DNA of 64,000 nt. Source: Microplitis mediator. Lineage: Eukaryota; Arthropoda; Insecta; Hymenoptera; Braconidae. The stretch's first letter is position 1. The number at the start of each line of letters is the position of its first letter. Positions 11,401-27,300 of this stretch are shown one piece after another. Under the pieces are notes generated by a model. The model ran no database searches. It was not told the DNA's origin and was given only the letters and a program-made list of their open reading frames with translations. The DNA is taken from NCBI RefSeq assembly GCF_029852145.1, contig NC_079975.1, forward strand, positions 20,031,364-20,095,363, given 5' to 3'. The position numbers were made by a program, and so were the translations under genes.

Positions 11401-14400
11401 AAGTTTCAGTTACATGAAATTTATCAACTGAAATCAATAAAATTTCCTAATGGGCGTAAAACAAAACATTTTTCGAAGAAATTGGAGCTCTGAAAATATA
11501 AATCCACAACGAAGAAGTACCTGGTGCCAGTTGAAGTTCACCATCAACTAAATCCGGCTGCATGAGTTCCTCAAGATACGAAACGCAGAGTCGTCTGTCC
11601 CAATCGTCAGTGATGTGCCCTCCGTACATTATTTCGCCGAAGAGATATCTCAAGTCCTCCCAGGGTACTCTAGGACTCGCTTCAAGATAATTATAAAGTA
11701 CACTGACGCTAATATTCAAATCACCAACATTAAAAGGATATATTTTATTCCAGCCCTGAGGGCCGAATTTACGCCGTTCGGCAACCACCGCATGAAAGTA
11801 ACACAGAGAAAAGAGGATCGCCTTGAACTCGGCCTCCTTGCTGCACATCTCGAGAGTCTCTTGAGTAAAGTTGTCGAGAGCCTTGTGGAGGTTCGCCTGC
11901 ATCCCGGTGGGCGGCTCATTCGTGATCTTGATTGAGGACTCAAGCACACCTTGAGGGATTATGTGCCCCGCCGGAGTGCTGGCCGGTTCGGCGCTCATGT
12001 AAACACGGTAGTCTGGATGAGATCCTTCAGCTGCAACCTCCAATTTTTTTTCCAACAGCGGCAGCCATTTTTTAACCAGATGGATATTCTGCAGGATCAC
12101 CCAGTGGCCCTCTTTCGACGCGATGTCCATCGCATGCTCGGCGACCGTCTCCTGACCTTGACCGAGTGACACATTGTGGAAATTTTGGGCGGCCATGGAA
12201 AAACCTAAGCGACGTCCCAAGTCCTCGACGTCCTAAATCAATCATTTTGATCGATCACCTCATCGTTGCCTTTAGGGAAATTAATTAACAAACTGTACCT
12301 TGAGTGGATTCACTCCGGGGGAGAGTATGAAAAATATAGGAGTCGAAGGACTGGTTTCCTCATAAGATTTAGCAAATTCCACAGTTTTACCCTCGACATA
12401 CTTAACACCAAGTTTTTCCTCAATAAATGCGGATATCGCGTAAGTCATCCTGTCAGGCCTTAAAGCTCTCAATATACACAGCCGCTGTAGTGCAGTCTTA
12501 TTTTTCCACTCCTGCGGAAATTTTTCACGTTCCGGGCACTCACACTCGGTAAATTTTTTCCATCTCTTCGATGAGGTCTCGATATCTCTATCTAAATTCC
12601 TAAAAAAATCGATAAATAACAATCCTTTATATATATATATATATATACATATATATTTTTCTTTTATTATAAATCGCTCCTCCCGAACGATTCAATGAAT
12701 ACCAAATATATTAAGCTAACCCCTATTTCAAGGAGCTGCAAATCGATCGGAAGCTTACACCGCGTTCGTAAAAAATTTACTTTTATTCAACGCCCTCGAG
12801 TAATCAATCGCTGGTACAGATTTCAAAAATGCCAACTGCCAGCCAGAGTACAAACTAGATTGCAAAGATTTTGAAATTTCCACCCCCATATTCTTTATAT
12901 TATTGAACGCTTAAAAATATTTTTGTGACAGACATTTGAAATGTACGACATTTAGCGCCCATAGCTGGCAGCTAAAAATATTAGATAAGATACAGCTGGT
13001 AAAAAAATATTTTTTGATTACATGTGCGATAGAAAACAACCAAAAAATATCGAAGTAACTGAACGAGTCATCTTGTGAGAAAATTTATCATTATATTAAT
13101 TCATACACTTACCGAATTTTCTCTCATTTTCAATAAATACTCAAAACAATCTTATCAAATAAATAAACTCGGGTTATAACCTGCAATTTATAGGCACTAA
13201 AGGGAGTACATTTAAAATATCTGTCACTAAAACTTATGTATCTATCGATTTTAAGACGCTCGCACTCGATAGATAAACTACTATTAATTTAATTATTTAA
13301 AATCAATAGAAAAATTACTGCTCATAATAAAATTCTTCACAACATGGGGAGTAAAATATATCTGGCATAATTCTAAAAATAATAATCCCCTAATAAGTAT
13401 AATAAAAAAGTAAAATTACCTAAATTCATCACGTGAAGCGAGACTTCGTATTCCACCCCAGCTGGAATTAGTCAAAAATTCAACGGGTGACGTGACGTGA
13501 GGAACAATGGGGAATCTAAGAAGAAAATCAAGTTCCGTTGGCGATATTTCACGTCTTGTTAATAATATTTGAAATGCCATTTGCGATGTAAATATTAATT
13601 TATCACACTCAAATAGTCCTCGTGTTGTGTACATAAAAACGGAATAAGTTATACATTCAATCAAATTAATGACTCGGGCTGAGACATCGGCCGCCGGGTC
13701 GGCCTTGACAATGGCCTTCTGAAAGACGACACTGAAGGCCTTCAATGAAAATTGATATATCGGGTTTATTGTATTGAGCTCGTTTAATATAAAGTACAGC
13801 AAAGATGCACGTGCCGCTGCTGGACGATACAGTTCACGTGCGGCATCGATTTCTTTGCTCGTACCGCGTGCTTCCGTTACTTTTCGCTCTATTTCGGCAG
13901 CCGTTCGCTTGGTGGTCTCTAAATTTTCCACCAATGCCGTGTCGCCAAGGACATTTTCGTCCGCAGATGACAGCCTTGTAAAAAATTAATTGGCTATTAA
14001 ATAAACTGATTATGTCGAACGCAAAACGAATTTTCCTAAGCCGAAAACCAGCTTACCGCGATAAAAGCGAATCCTCGAGCCCATTTAACGTGATCTTGAA
14101 ATCGTTTTGTTGTCTTGTAAGATCGGCTTTCAGTTCCTCCAAGTCGGGGCGTTCGACTTTGACGACTTCCGCAAGAAGCTGATCCTCTAGACCGTCTCTT
14201 GTGACGGTGAAATTAATTAGCGTTGTTTGGGCCTGCATTTCGGGTTTGTAATGAGGATTCGCGAGCTTTGTATGCAATATAAGACGGAATGTTTTGTTGT
14301 ACTCGACTTCTTTGTCGCCTATTTTAATTGCCTGGCCTTTTTTTATCAAATTACGCCCGAGAAGCGGATCAAGAACAGGATCCACCGACTCGCCGATGTT

Positions 14401-17400
14401 TTCTATCAAAACAGTCGCCCCTTGTGCCAGTGATTGTTCGATAACATCCAGATAACCACGTTGGCCTAATCTTATTACTCGCAAGTCGTCACCGTATTTT
14501 TGTTTTATCCATTTTATACCTTGGAGCTGATTTTTGGATAATAAATTTAATAAAAAAAAATAAAAAGTTTTGGTAATTAAAAAGTAGACACCTCAAATAC
14601 TCATCCCGGGTCGTAAAATTTGATAAGATTTTAGTCTGACTAGATTTTATTTAGACTAATTGGTCTGTTTTTAAATTTTCATAAACATTTTAAGCTGTAT
14701 TTTATCTAAAGACGATCAAAAACAGACCAAATAAAAATAATAGACCGTAAAAATCTGATTTCGATCTAAAGATGACCAAAACCAGACTAAAAAATTTGAA
14801 GCAAAGGCTATCGATTAAATTTCCCATGTTAATCATACAAATAAACAGTAAAATTGAACGGAAAAAAATTAAAATTTTTATTTTATTTAAAACAGATTAA
14901 ATTTTTCGACCCGGGAACTGACAAATTGAATTTTCAAAAAATGCCGCCAATTTCAAAGCGTTTGAAGTGTCCAATTATAGGGACATATCTTTAAATTGGT
15001 AAGACAAAATTTATTAGTTTTACTTGCGGGTCAATCATCAGCGGCCAGCGGTCAGAATTAGATAGAATAGTTGCATTTTCAGTGCTCATTCGGTCATTCG
15101 GAAGACCTTCATTGTTCCATTTAGCGATTTGCGTGTCGTTTGTCAATAGTGTCAAGACATCAAGACCGTCGGTAATTGGTACAGGTGGTTCAATGGCTTT
15201 CAAAGCCGGTAACCATTGTCGATTAAGCAGATCCTGTCGGAATGATTTAGTAAAGCATCCGACGTAGGATATAAATGCCGTTACAAGTAAAACATCACCG
15301 GGTAATGTCTCGCCTTGATGCTTCAAACTGTTAAATTTGAATAATTAATGTAAGTTGATTTCGGGCAACGTGCTTTAGATGTGTTTTGCGAGTGGATATA
15401 TATATGACTAGTCCTTTATTAAATTGTGCATTCGAGATAATTATACTTACTTAGCTACTGAATCAGCCCAACGTACATTCTCAGAGGCAAGACCTCCGAC
15501 TAATCGATTAGCCAGTGCGATTATTGCATTAGTAGCGTCTGCTTCCTGCTGGCACTTGAGCTTCTCCGATGTCGCTTGTTCAAAGTCCGCTGTTAGCTTC
15601 GCTAATTGCTCCTCTAATGACTACGTATATTTAATCTCAATTATTTATTCACTATCAATTTACTGTTTTTTTTTTAAACTTACATTAGATTATCGATTGT
15701 CTGAACTCTACCTTAATTTATAATGTCTCGATACCTATTCTAAGATTGACAATTTTTTTATTGCAATAAAAACCGGCGGAAAAAATTCCCTTATTTTTTT
15801 TTTTAATCGTATGAAAATTTCGAGTTAAACTGAATCGTCATACGACATAAAAAAAGCTTTTTCTGCGTTACCCCGACATAGGTAAAGTAATTAAAAATGA
15901 AATATATATAAATATAATGATATAGTTACCATAACTTTACGTTTTATGCCACTCAATTTATCTTGAGCAGCTGCTAATTCAGCATTAGCTTGCGCCAGCG
16001 CTTTACGTTTGGGTTCAACATCACAAAATACTTCGTAGAACTTGATAATATTGATAACCCATGCGCATAATCCAGCAGCAGCTGCGGATTTTGATCTTAC
16101 AAACTCTGGTTCAAATTCTGAATCCTTTAAGTACGGTTGAATTGCCTTTGTAACTTCGGGATGGATATTTTCTTTGTCATAATTTATAAGCGAATCGAGG
16201 AAGGCGTCAACTTTCGCCATAACAATCTATTTTAAATGCACCGCCATATCAATAACAATTATTACAGTAGTAAGAATAAGAATAATAATAATTTCGCGGA
16301 AATATAATTAAAAAGTTTAACGTCGTATGATGGAGTGAGAAGTGAGATATTTTTAATTAGTTATAAAAATGTACGGTGTCATTAAAACAAACGTACGTAC
16401 TTTGGCGGCTTTCCAGCTTCTGTCCTTTGGCACTTTGCCACTAGGTGCGAGAAGTACCATTACCGCGGCAGTGACGTTGGTCACGGCACCCGGCGGTGAT
16501 CCAAATGACTTTAATTCTGTGAGATTCGCTTTATTAAGAGTGTTTAGAGCTTCTTGAGCTGCTAGTAATGCCGGCTCAGCTTTTACTAAATCAGCTTCAC
16601 ATTCCCTTTGTTTTTTTAATACTTCTTCGGCAATAACTCCTACTTTTGTCTCTTCCTCATCCGCTGGACGTAATTTTAAAAATAATCATTAGCATTATTG
16701 GCCAGGTATTTGAAAGTAATCGCGGATGTTGAATTTTAATCGGTAATTTACCTAAAGCTTTTTCTTTCTGTACTTTTTCCGTTTCGATTCCGACAATGGC
16801 AATAAGTTTATCAGCGGCTTCATTTTTTTGCTTCAATTCGATTTCCTGTATCGCCAATTTCTGCTTTAGTTCGGCGACTTGGGCAGCAGTTGATCGCAAT
16901 TTCGCTAGACCGTTTTCTAGTCGCTCTATTCGCCCGCTCAATTCCCTTGCCTTCGCTTTAAGAAGTTTCATGTACAAGCTAATTTGTTCCAAGAATGACT
17001 TGGGTGTCGTGTAATTGTAACGTCGTTCACCCGCCAAATAGAGACGGCTCGTTGCGTTCACGGTCGTGTGAGCATGGGCCATGAACTTAGCAGCCGACTC
17101 CCTAAAATATTATTTGTCGCGTCGTTGATCGTCAATTGCTAAACTTACTCTACACCAATTTACAGCCATAAAAATAATATTACACTACGTGCTTGTTTAA
17201 TTTTAATCAAACCTGCAATCTTCGGGTAATTCATCTAATTCCTCGAGGAAACTTTTCGAAACAGACATTAACGCTTCCTGAGGCCATTCATGAAACCAAT
17301 TTATTATTGTACTGTTAATAATTGCTGGAAATTTACGTGATCGAACCCGCAAAGTTGAACCGACTGGTGAAAAACACAAAACGACTCTAAAAAAAAAAAT

Positions 17401-20400
17401 GTATTCTCTTAGCCTTGAAAACGTTCCGCTGTTTTTTGACAACTTACTTAAGTTGACGTCTGACGCGATCGATAAAAAACTTCCAACAATTTTCGCGACT
17501 GTCTAATATCCCAGCCCCTTTGACTTCATTCCGTACTCCTTTGTAACAAATTCAAGCCTTAAAAGAAATTGATCAACCAGAAACATATTTCCTACACATA
17601 AATTACCTGCAATAATATTTTCTACTTCGTCTTCCGGAAACAAATCCGGGACTTCGCCAGAAGCCAGCATATCATTGATTAAAACAAGAAACTGTTCATT
17701 AGGAACTTGTGCATCAGTCATAAGAAACATTATCCCGATATTCTTCATTCCCGATTTCATGTATAAGCCGGCGAGTTCCATTTTCAAATCAAGCACGCCG
17801 TATCCTTTGCGCAATTGAACCTGAGAAACTTCTAACGAACTTATGAAAGCAGCGAGCCTAGACAAACTTTGCTTTCCCGACCCCCCGACTCCCACAAGCA
17901 AAGCACTACCTCTCGGAGACTCGAGAATCCGGTTAATTCGACAGACATGCATCATTGCGTCCTCAAAAAGAACTAGATTCATTGCTGCCACCAAATCATT
18001 GTAACTGACAAGAGCTTCTGTCAGCAGGCGATGGAGATCAACCCATTTTTTAATTGGCATGTATTTTGGCTCGCCTACACCACCTGCAATAATCAACAAA
18101 AAGTTTACGACACCTACCAATCAGCCACCAGCGAAATTCTGATGCATGAACTTTTAAATAATCACCCGCGAAATGACAGTAAATGTTTGGTTTTTCTAAC
18201 ACTGCAGTCTCGTCAATTTCCTCAGTATTTTTTTTAATGATATCTATCTGCAGTTTACCAAAACTATCGATATCTTTCTCATCGGTCAGTTTGTCTCCAT
18301 ATATACGATGCGTTTCGTGCATCCACAGTCGTATTATATCACAGGGCTGTTGAAGACACTCATTGCCACTGAATAGCATTCCTTGGAAGCAATTCGACAA
18401 CTCACGTAAATTGAATATATAGTGAAACTTAGTGGCCGTTGGTAAAAATACTTGGCCGCATCGGTTGTGCAGCTGCAAAGTAGCTTGGACAATATTATTA
18501 CAGAGATCGGTAACACAGAGCGGGAATCTGTGCTCTAGATTGGCGAGATGTTGGGAAAGAATGGACGAGTAAATTGTCATTAATGAATCGTGGTTGGGAA
18601 AACTGACAGCAAAGACAGCGAAATGTCTCTGCAATCTTGGATTTATGGTGAATGACCCAGCAGTCGGATTCATACAACTCACATACTGACAGTTATGGAT
18701 ATCTTTTAGGCTCAATTTAGTGCGGTCGTACCAGTGCCCGTAGTCCAAATGCTGTCTGATTAGTGTGTGGGGTTGAACAGTACCGTAAGTATCAACTTCC
18801 GGCATGTTCATATCATCGACGAAGTAAATCAAGGTCTTACTGCCAGGCGGTCCGTAATTACGACCAGCTTTTTTTTCCAAAGGTTTTTCTAGTATTTTTT
18901 GCAACATCTCAGAGGATGTGTAAAAATTAAATGGCACGTTTGTAACAGCATAATTTTCAGACAATTGTAGCAATTTTTCTGATACCAATACCGTTTTACC
19001 ACATCCGGCTGTACCGACTAACATAACGGGATGTTTTTCAGCCATCAATAAATCTAGGAAATATTTTATTCTAATAGACTCTGAGGTGTAGACTAATGCA
19101 GCTTGCAACGGCATATCTGGATCTAATTCAAATCTGGGAACGCGTTCAGACCACGGCGTGAATTCTTTTGTTTCAGAATCAATGTAATAGTCGAAGACGG
19201 TCCCCTGTGCTGGGAATCTTATTTGCTTGAACTCATTTACCCACCACTTTGTAAATTCAACACGATAATCTACAGTCTGATCTTGGAACATAGCAGATCC
19301 AAATGCCCAGACTGCTGCGAAAACAAAGTATAATTCATAGTGATCTTTTGAAAACTCAACTGCCGTCAATTCTGGTCTTAGCAGACAGTGCAGTAAATGG
19401 CAAAGCATTTCAACGTGTGCCATATCAGCGATCGGCGTAATTTTTTTGAATCTCGTTCTCAATGTCTCTAAACAAATTGGAATGTATTTGTCGAATAGAG
19501 TCACCAAATTTGATTTCTCCGCGGGGATAGTCCGCGTTTCGATCCAACTGGTCACATAGGGATTCCATCCAAGATCTTGAGAATTAATGTACAGAATTCC
19601 TGCCCGCGAAACCGTAGCAGGCGTCGCTGTGCGTAGATTAGAAATTTCGAAGAGCAATCTCATAGCCGGTGTTAGAGCTATTCTTTCATTACTGGCAAGA
19701 GTTAGAATCTTATTGTCATCCATGACAGTGTTTAGGGACTCGATCCACATCGGATCGATGTCTCCATCTAAAATAATCCATTTGGGATTTTCTCCCCCTA
19801 AATTCGCTTGCTCTCTCATTATAACTGAAAACAAACCGTCTTTCCATTCACGTGTTGCCGGGTTTATTATTCCAAAGAGTTCGTCATTGGTAACTGCCTT
19901 AGGATTCAAGTCATTGTAAATAGGCTTGCGTTTTATATTTTGATAAGTACGGAATAGCGTTCGCCATACTTGGGTTTTTCCACAACCAGCAGTACCGACA
20001 ATAAAAACCGAATGGCGGACTTCTAATAATTCCTCCAATTGAACGACTTTCAAGATGAATCCATCTTCCGGTTGTAGAAGTAAATCCGCAGCAGCTTGTT
20101 TGACCGTCTTCTCAAATTCTACATCTCGTTTCCGAGGAACATCCAACGCGGGAAACAGATCAGCAATCAAACCCATAAATACTGGCAAATCATCAGTAAC
20201 TATTTTAGGAATATTGAAATCACGTAGAGCTCGCATTAAAACTTCTTCCTCAGGTCTATCTGGATCGCCGCGTTTCAAACTACCAGCAACGACCAGAACC
20301 GATTTGATAGCTCTTAGTCCCCAATCATAATGGTCCTGTTTCGACAATAATTCTTTACAAAGTGTATATAGCGTGATAAACTTCCGCGCCAGTACACGGG

Positions 20401-23400
20401 CATCTTGAAAACCTTCGGCGACCAACATGATCTCGCAAATGAGTTCAAAATCCGGCACGACCATGGCACAAGGGCGAAATAGCGCTTTCAAATTTTCTGG
20501 CAGCTCTGTACGTCCAGCGTAGCCAGGATTCATGGTTATGAAAATTCCAACAGTCGGTTCTAAGCCTATGATATCACCCATGAAATTAAATTTTTCCTTC
20601 TTATCGCGTATAGCGTCCTGGACACTTTTAACCTGAACCGCAACAACAGACAACACTTCAACGGAAATACGATTGAACTCATCGAAACATCCCCAAGCGC
20701 CAGTTTGTGCGAGCCCTTTGTAAATATTGCCACACGATTTGTAGTCCATTTGCTCAGAACAGTTGAATACGTAGACCATGATACCTAGGGCGCGACCCAG
20801 ATCTTTTGTTGTCTCGGTTTTTCCCGTTCCAGCTGGACCTGCTGGTCCTCCGCCCATCACCAAATGCAATGACTGTGTTAATGTGATGTAGCATCTGTCT
20901 GTCAATGGAGTTATTACGAGTCTATAAACATACAATAACCATTAGTTCAAAATTAGTACCGGATTCTAATGCAAAAGGTAAATAAAATCGAATTTTTCAG
21001 TTACCTGGGAGTATTGCCTAAGTACTCATGAGAATATTTAAACTGAGCATCGCAAATGTTAGCGAAGCAATCTTTCTCCTTATCATCCCAACGATGACGC
21101 AGTTGGCTTTGCCATTGAAATGCCTGGGCAGTTTCAACTTTAGCTTGAACTAGTTTCCCTACTACGTCTCTCGAGTGGACATCAATAGTGCAAATCGTCA
21201 TGACTTTTTGACGATCTTGTTTACTGAGTTCACCCAACAGAAGAGTAATCAGAGTACTCAGTTGTAAAATTTGTTTTTTAAGATAATCTTTAAGGGCATT
21301 GTCGTAACCTTCCTCGAGACGCGAAAACGCTAGATTAACTTCCGTCGTCCACCAGATTTGCGTTCCACACAAAGAGACCTGAGCTGGGTAATCAAATAGC
21401 CATTGCTCACGTGGCTTTTCCTCGTAACTTACCACAGCTTCGCTGAAATAATGACGAGTTGTTGCACGCATCGCATGCTGTAACCGGTTCAGCCAGACTT
21501 CGACAGCTCCGTCGCAAGACATTTGGCAATTAGTAAATGCAACGTACTCGCCATCCTTAGCGTGCATTCCTTGGAAAAAAATTTGTAATCATCTAATTTA
21601 ATTGTTTATTTAAAGCTACTAGTTTGTTGTTTTTTATTCTTACCGACTGCACGCTTTACTTTATCACTGCTATCATCAAACTTAAGTCTTGCCATCGAGT
21701 CAAATAATTTGGTCAAATGTTTGGCCACTACTTCTGGTTGATTTCCGTTAGAAAGTATGTCTAGCAAATCAGTGGAAGATATGAAATAAAAACGTGGAAA
21801 CGCGAGACGTTTGGTTTCCAAGTATTCAGCTAATGCTTTTTCGCAGAGAACGAGCTCGCGTTGCAATACATCTAGAGCTGCTGCCAAACCCTCGCGATTG
21901 GTTGCCTCGACGACATTGGGCGTCTTTGCCATTTCTTCAGTCATTTTCTTGAATTCCGCGTCTATTTTGTTAAAACGATCTGCGTCGACCGGTAGCTGTT
22001 TCCTTATATCTTCGGATGATAAAAAAATACTTTCCAAGTGCATCCAAGTCCGTTGGACTTCAAACCAAACGGTCGTAACCTGATCGGCGACGCTTAGTTT
22101 TTTTTGCCATGCTGACACCTCTTCCAAAAAGTGGGCAATAAATTTTGAAGTTATCAAATTTTGCAACTGGACCTGAATTCAAAAATTCGTTTAGGAAACC
22201 CGACATAATTTGAACTCGAAATAAATAATTTATTTGTCAAATCTAATGACCTGATTTTCCTCGAGTGTTTCTATCAATTCTTCACTAGCCCTCAGTAAAA
22301 CGGCTCCCGTACGTTGATGGACTTCCCGTTCAAACTCCATTGTCGACCACGTGGCATTTAATTCACGCAAATATTTTTCCATTGACATTTCTTTAACCGC
22401 TTTGTCAACAATATTTTTGACCTCTTCTTCACATTCATGGAGATTTAACTCCAACAAATCTGCTAGCGTCGTCGAATCATCCATTACAAAACGTACCTAA
22501 TGTTAAATCATTTTCTCTCAATACGATCCATCTTAATTATTGTTATTCATCATGGAAAAAAAATAATTTAATCTAAAAACAGTTTATTGCACTTCTAGGA
22601 AACTATTCAGAGTTCAAACTTTTCCTTCATGTGTGACAAATAAAATTTTATTGATGTGCAGGAATCAGATGATGTGAAATGAATAAAATTGAAGCTTTGA
22701 TCAAATGATTTTTATTGCGTATAAATTTACAATGATTCATGATTATGGTCTAATTGATGCTTAATATCATTGTATGCAAACAAAAATTTAATGTGCTACA
22801 GTAACAATGATTGTGATGATATAAATTTATAACAGTACTCTATATATTGATTGCGATTCTGTATAAGACGCAAACTGTAGATGAGGTTTTTAATACATCG
22901 AGCGTCTTACAGAGAATTGTATTCGATATATACGTGTTTTTGTGAAAAATACTCGAAAAGTAGACCAATGAGTGCCAATAAACTGCAGTTTATCTGCCGC
23001 AAGTAATGAAGCGCACTTAAAACATAATGAAAAATTTTGTCACAAGATGACGCAATGAGTTGCTCCGATATTTTTTGCACCTAGCTATAGTGTATGCAAC
23101 TAAAAAATAAATTTTTTGCACGACTGACGTCACAATTTGAACTACTAGGTATTTTTATTACCCGCTCTGTCATATCTAATATTTTTAGCTGCCAACTGTA
23201 GGCAATAAATGGCGTCCATTTCGAGTATGAGTTACAAAAGTGAATTATTAAAAACTATTTGGCTTATAAGAGTGCTAAAATAACGAAATTACATGATTAT
23301 AAATAATTATACCGTGCGTTTATGTACAGTGGACTTACGGTCATTTCCGGAGTCATGTCACCCAATCTCTGTAACATCGATAGCGTATATACAGCGAATG

Positions 23401-23433
23401 TATGTGCGAAACTATAAACTAATATTCTGAATT

Positions 23434-23464
<31 letters not shown>

Positions 23465-24293
23465 CTATATATATAGATATACTATAACTAAATATGACAA
23501 TTCCATTATTATAATAAGATAGTTTAGTTTGTTTCTGAAAGGGCCAGAAGCTGGGCGCTTAGCCACATTCCAATATAATTAATATAAAATGTTGTTTTAT
23601 AGTTAACAGTAGGTCTAATTATTGGAGGACATAATTAAGCGGAGTGTACCTTAGTGCTATTCATTAATTGTCTCCAGTGTCTTTCGCGTATTGCGGGATT
23701 TTGTAGCTCCCCAACGGCACGCAATGACGTCAGCATGTTTTTAACGGTCGCTTCTAATTTAACGTACGCATCCCACGGCCTCATTTCCTTATCTAGGGCT
23801 ACTAGAATCCATAAATACATTAGTTAGTATTTTATGGAATAATTTTCTGCTGCTACCGTTAACTAAACAACAAATATAATTATAAAAATTGAGATTTGTA
23901 TTACCTCGAATTTCTTTGGCGAACTTCTTGCACTCAATATCCATATTTTCCACATCTATTTTCCTCCATGGTGTTGTTTTCCATCCCTCAATACTACTGC
24001 GTACTATAAATATATAATCCCATAATTGTTTAAGCATCCTTAGTTCACGTCTGCATTGTTTCAATTGTTTGAATTCAGGCACTGAGACTTCGAATAGTGA
24101 CGCCGAATCTTGTATATCTTTCATTTGTCTCTCTAGCATACAAAGTTCTCTGTCAGCTTCGTCCAATAGTCCGTAGGCGTTTTCGCAGTCATATCTAAAG
24201 AATGCGTAGCGACGAAATGCTTCACGGTAGTGGCAAATTGTCGTATCGAATGCTGATATTCTTCCCCGAATCCTTGAAACTTCCCCTATTTTA

Positions 24294-24340
<47 letters not shown>

Positions 24341-27300
24341 AACGATAATTATAATGAATCACAAGATTCAGAGGGTTAAGAATTTACCCGCTTGCAGTGG
24401 CGCCACCTGTTGTTTTACAATCAAAGCTAATTTTTTGGTATTGGCCCATTGTTCTGGTAATTCTTGTAGAAAAACGTTAACTTCTTCTGGGATATCTTGA
24501 TCGTAGAACTTTAAAAGTTCGATTGTCTCTTGTAGAGGTTGGAACATTTCGTCTGTCGTCGGCTGACGTTCTTTTATTTGCATTAAAAAACCCATTACAC
24601 TTATTAGTCCGGTGTAATCGCCTGGTTGTATTTGTTGCAATAAACTTTCGTCAGCTAATCTGTTGATTAATTTTTTTCCGTGAGTATTTTAATGGAGAGT
24701 ATAATTCAGAACCAATAAACAAAGGGGATGACTGACGAATTCGAATGAAAAGGTTACGGATAATAAAGGAAATGGGTAATCAATAAAATATATGTTTATG
24801 CCTCACCGAATAAAGTTTCCGAGATCAGATAAACTGGTTGTGACTCGTTCGACTAAGTGTTTCTTGAACATACTGGACCATTTGCATACGGTATTGAGCA
24901 AGGATTGTTTGAAGGGTCGGAGATTTACTCTAAACCATCCGCAAAAAATGCGTGATGGTTTCATCTCTTCAATTTCGAGGTATAGACCCTCATACAAGTC
25001 AATCTGCTCCCGGAATTGATCCATTCGAGGGGTTACTTTTTGGGGCGCTTTTGGATCTAGCAACGCTATCATTTCCATTTCTTCAATGGTCAATTGACGG
25101 CTGTACTCTAAAAACTGTTGCATCACTATTTCACGGTCTTCTAACCACAGATAGGCATATCCTGAATTTAATTATGATAATTAGTTACAATAAACTATAC
25201 TATGAATAACTTAAAGTTTCAAGGATTGAGCAATAGCTCATTAAAAAACTACAGAAAATTAATCTGAAAGTTCTATTGACCCCTAACTGTTCTAAGGGAT
25301 CAGGAAATTGTAAACTCGAAATTTTGGTTACTTTGTAAAGGTTATAAGATTTCTATGTAATTTTTTTACCTTCGAATACTCCACAAAATTCAGTGGCTTC
25401 ATCAATCGCCTTATTGACACTAGACAAAATTTCGCTTTTCATAGCCTTGATATCAACATCTATTTCAATATCGTCCCCGTAAGTCGGTGCGTCTTTTTTC
25501 AATCTCGTAACAAGTGTCGCCATATTCATAATATCGATAAGCAAACCTACAATCAACTTCTCAAGACTATCCGGGTCGTCGGGATCCAAAGAAGGCTCGT
25601 AATACAAATCCGGTTCTCTCAATTCCAATTTGGCTTCTAATAATGGCTCCCTTTGCCCAGCCGGATCCATATTCTCTGAAAGATAGCTTAGACAACAGCC
25701 AACAATTTTTCTCAAAGATTCGATAACCATATCATCAACATATTCAACGTATTGCTGCCAAGCTGCATCGACTTCTGATGATATTTCAAAGAGGCTTTTG
25801 TTTTCTTCCAGCAACGCGTGAATTTGTTCGGATGCTTTCCTAATATCTGAGTATCGCTTAGCTACATTTTCAGCCCTTTCATCCAATGCAAGCAGCGTAT
25901 CTTTACGATGATCTTTGCGCTCAATTAGAGGAGTCCGGGTCCATGGTTCAAGAATATCATGAATTTTGTTAACATTGGATTGGATGGCCTTCAATCGTTT
26001 CCACAGACTCTGGACGAGTATTCCCAGCTCATTTATGTAATCCGCCAGGTTATCAGAATCCCAACAGAGTTCTTTTTCACCTCGAGCTATCATTGAATCA
26101 ATTCTCGCAACTTCCAATTCAATAAGATTGTACTCTATTTGACAAGACGTACGTCGGATATCATTGTAAGCAGTTACTGTTGTCCCCAAATGATTTCGAA
26201 ATTTTCTAAAAGTTTCGGATTTCTCAGCGACCTGAAAATTCAAGTCTTTTAATCCCTTCAAAGACAGTAGTCTTATAAATAAAATATTCAACATACTTTT
26301 AGTGCTATTTCGGGAATTTCAGCCTGTGAATATTTTTTTAAATAATTAACTTCTACCAAAATGGCGAGTAAATTGGTATCAAAATTAAGCTTCAACAAAA
26401 TAGAAACACGATCGCGGGTTAATAATGTATATTGTAATCCTTTTCTAACAATATCCGGTACGACCGATGTCCATTCTTCAATGAGCCGAGTATCATTATC
26501 ACTGAGTAACTTAATCAATCTTTCATATCTTTCATTTATTTCTTTCCCTTGTTTGCTCTCAACAATACTGCAATCAAGCAACTGATTAATGGATTTCATT
26601 TCTTACATACACTTGAAAAAATGATCATTCGTAAATCATACGTCATGTCTACTTACGAAGCCTGTAGAGTTTTGAACGACTGCATTGGAAGATTGATACG
26701 TTGTCTGAGCATACTTGTAAATTGCAACGCCGCAGCGAGTCCTGGTAAATCACGAAATGCATCTCGTACACCGCGATTGAACAGTACTTCAATCATCGTA
26801 AGCTCATTATTAAGTAGCTCATAAATACGTGAATAACGATCGGTAAATTGGTTGCGAATAACCGGTCGATTTAGTACAGTACCGGCGATATTGATCAGCT
26901 GAAATTATTCCCCCGTTTAAAAGAGCCCACAGTAGAGCGAAACAAAAAAAAAGTTTGTGGTTAATAAATTTAATGAATAGGGTAAAAAATTTGTACAAAA
27001 GCCAACTACTTGATTATGCATTACATATTTTATAGGAACAATAGAAGCTACATAAGTGTAGCAAATAAATGACAATAAAAAAATACAATGACAGTAAACC
27101 TTGAAAGCACTCTCCAAATTGCTGCAATCGTCAAAAGCTTGGCAAAGTATAGCAGCCAATTTACTGTCTAGGTCTGTGATTGATTCGCTAAATTTGGCAC
27201 AGTCGACTGCAAAAGATTCGTCGTCAGGTTCAAGCACATCGCTAGCTCGGGCTGAGAAAGACGCAAATAATGATTGAAATTCCTTTACAACAGCGACGAT

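Larger units (their letters stand above)
8440..12599 (-). other. Dynein exons 27-32: AAA6 and C-terminal domain
   Basis: Exon borders: 12599-12299, 12232-11521, 10613-10399, 10311-9955, 8961-8813, 8734-8440. Exon 31 (149 nt) encodes VWLAGFFNPQ, LTAIMQST and DKMCLQCDVT, which the family always has between WSTDFA and APRDGAYV. It is bounded by TTGCAG on the acceptor side and GTAACT on the donor side. Between exons 29 and 30 I infer an 87-nt intron (10312-10398), although the frame stays open across it, because family members have no insertion there. Confidence 0.88.

Noticed and set aside
19587..20330. Plus-strand frames opposite dynein exon 16
   Set aside because: They are antisense shadows of a strongly conserved coding exon and have no family resemblance.
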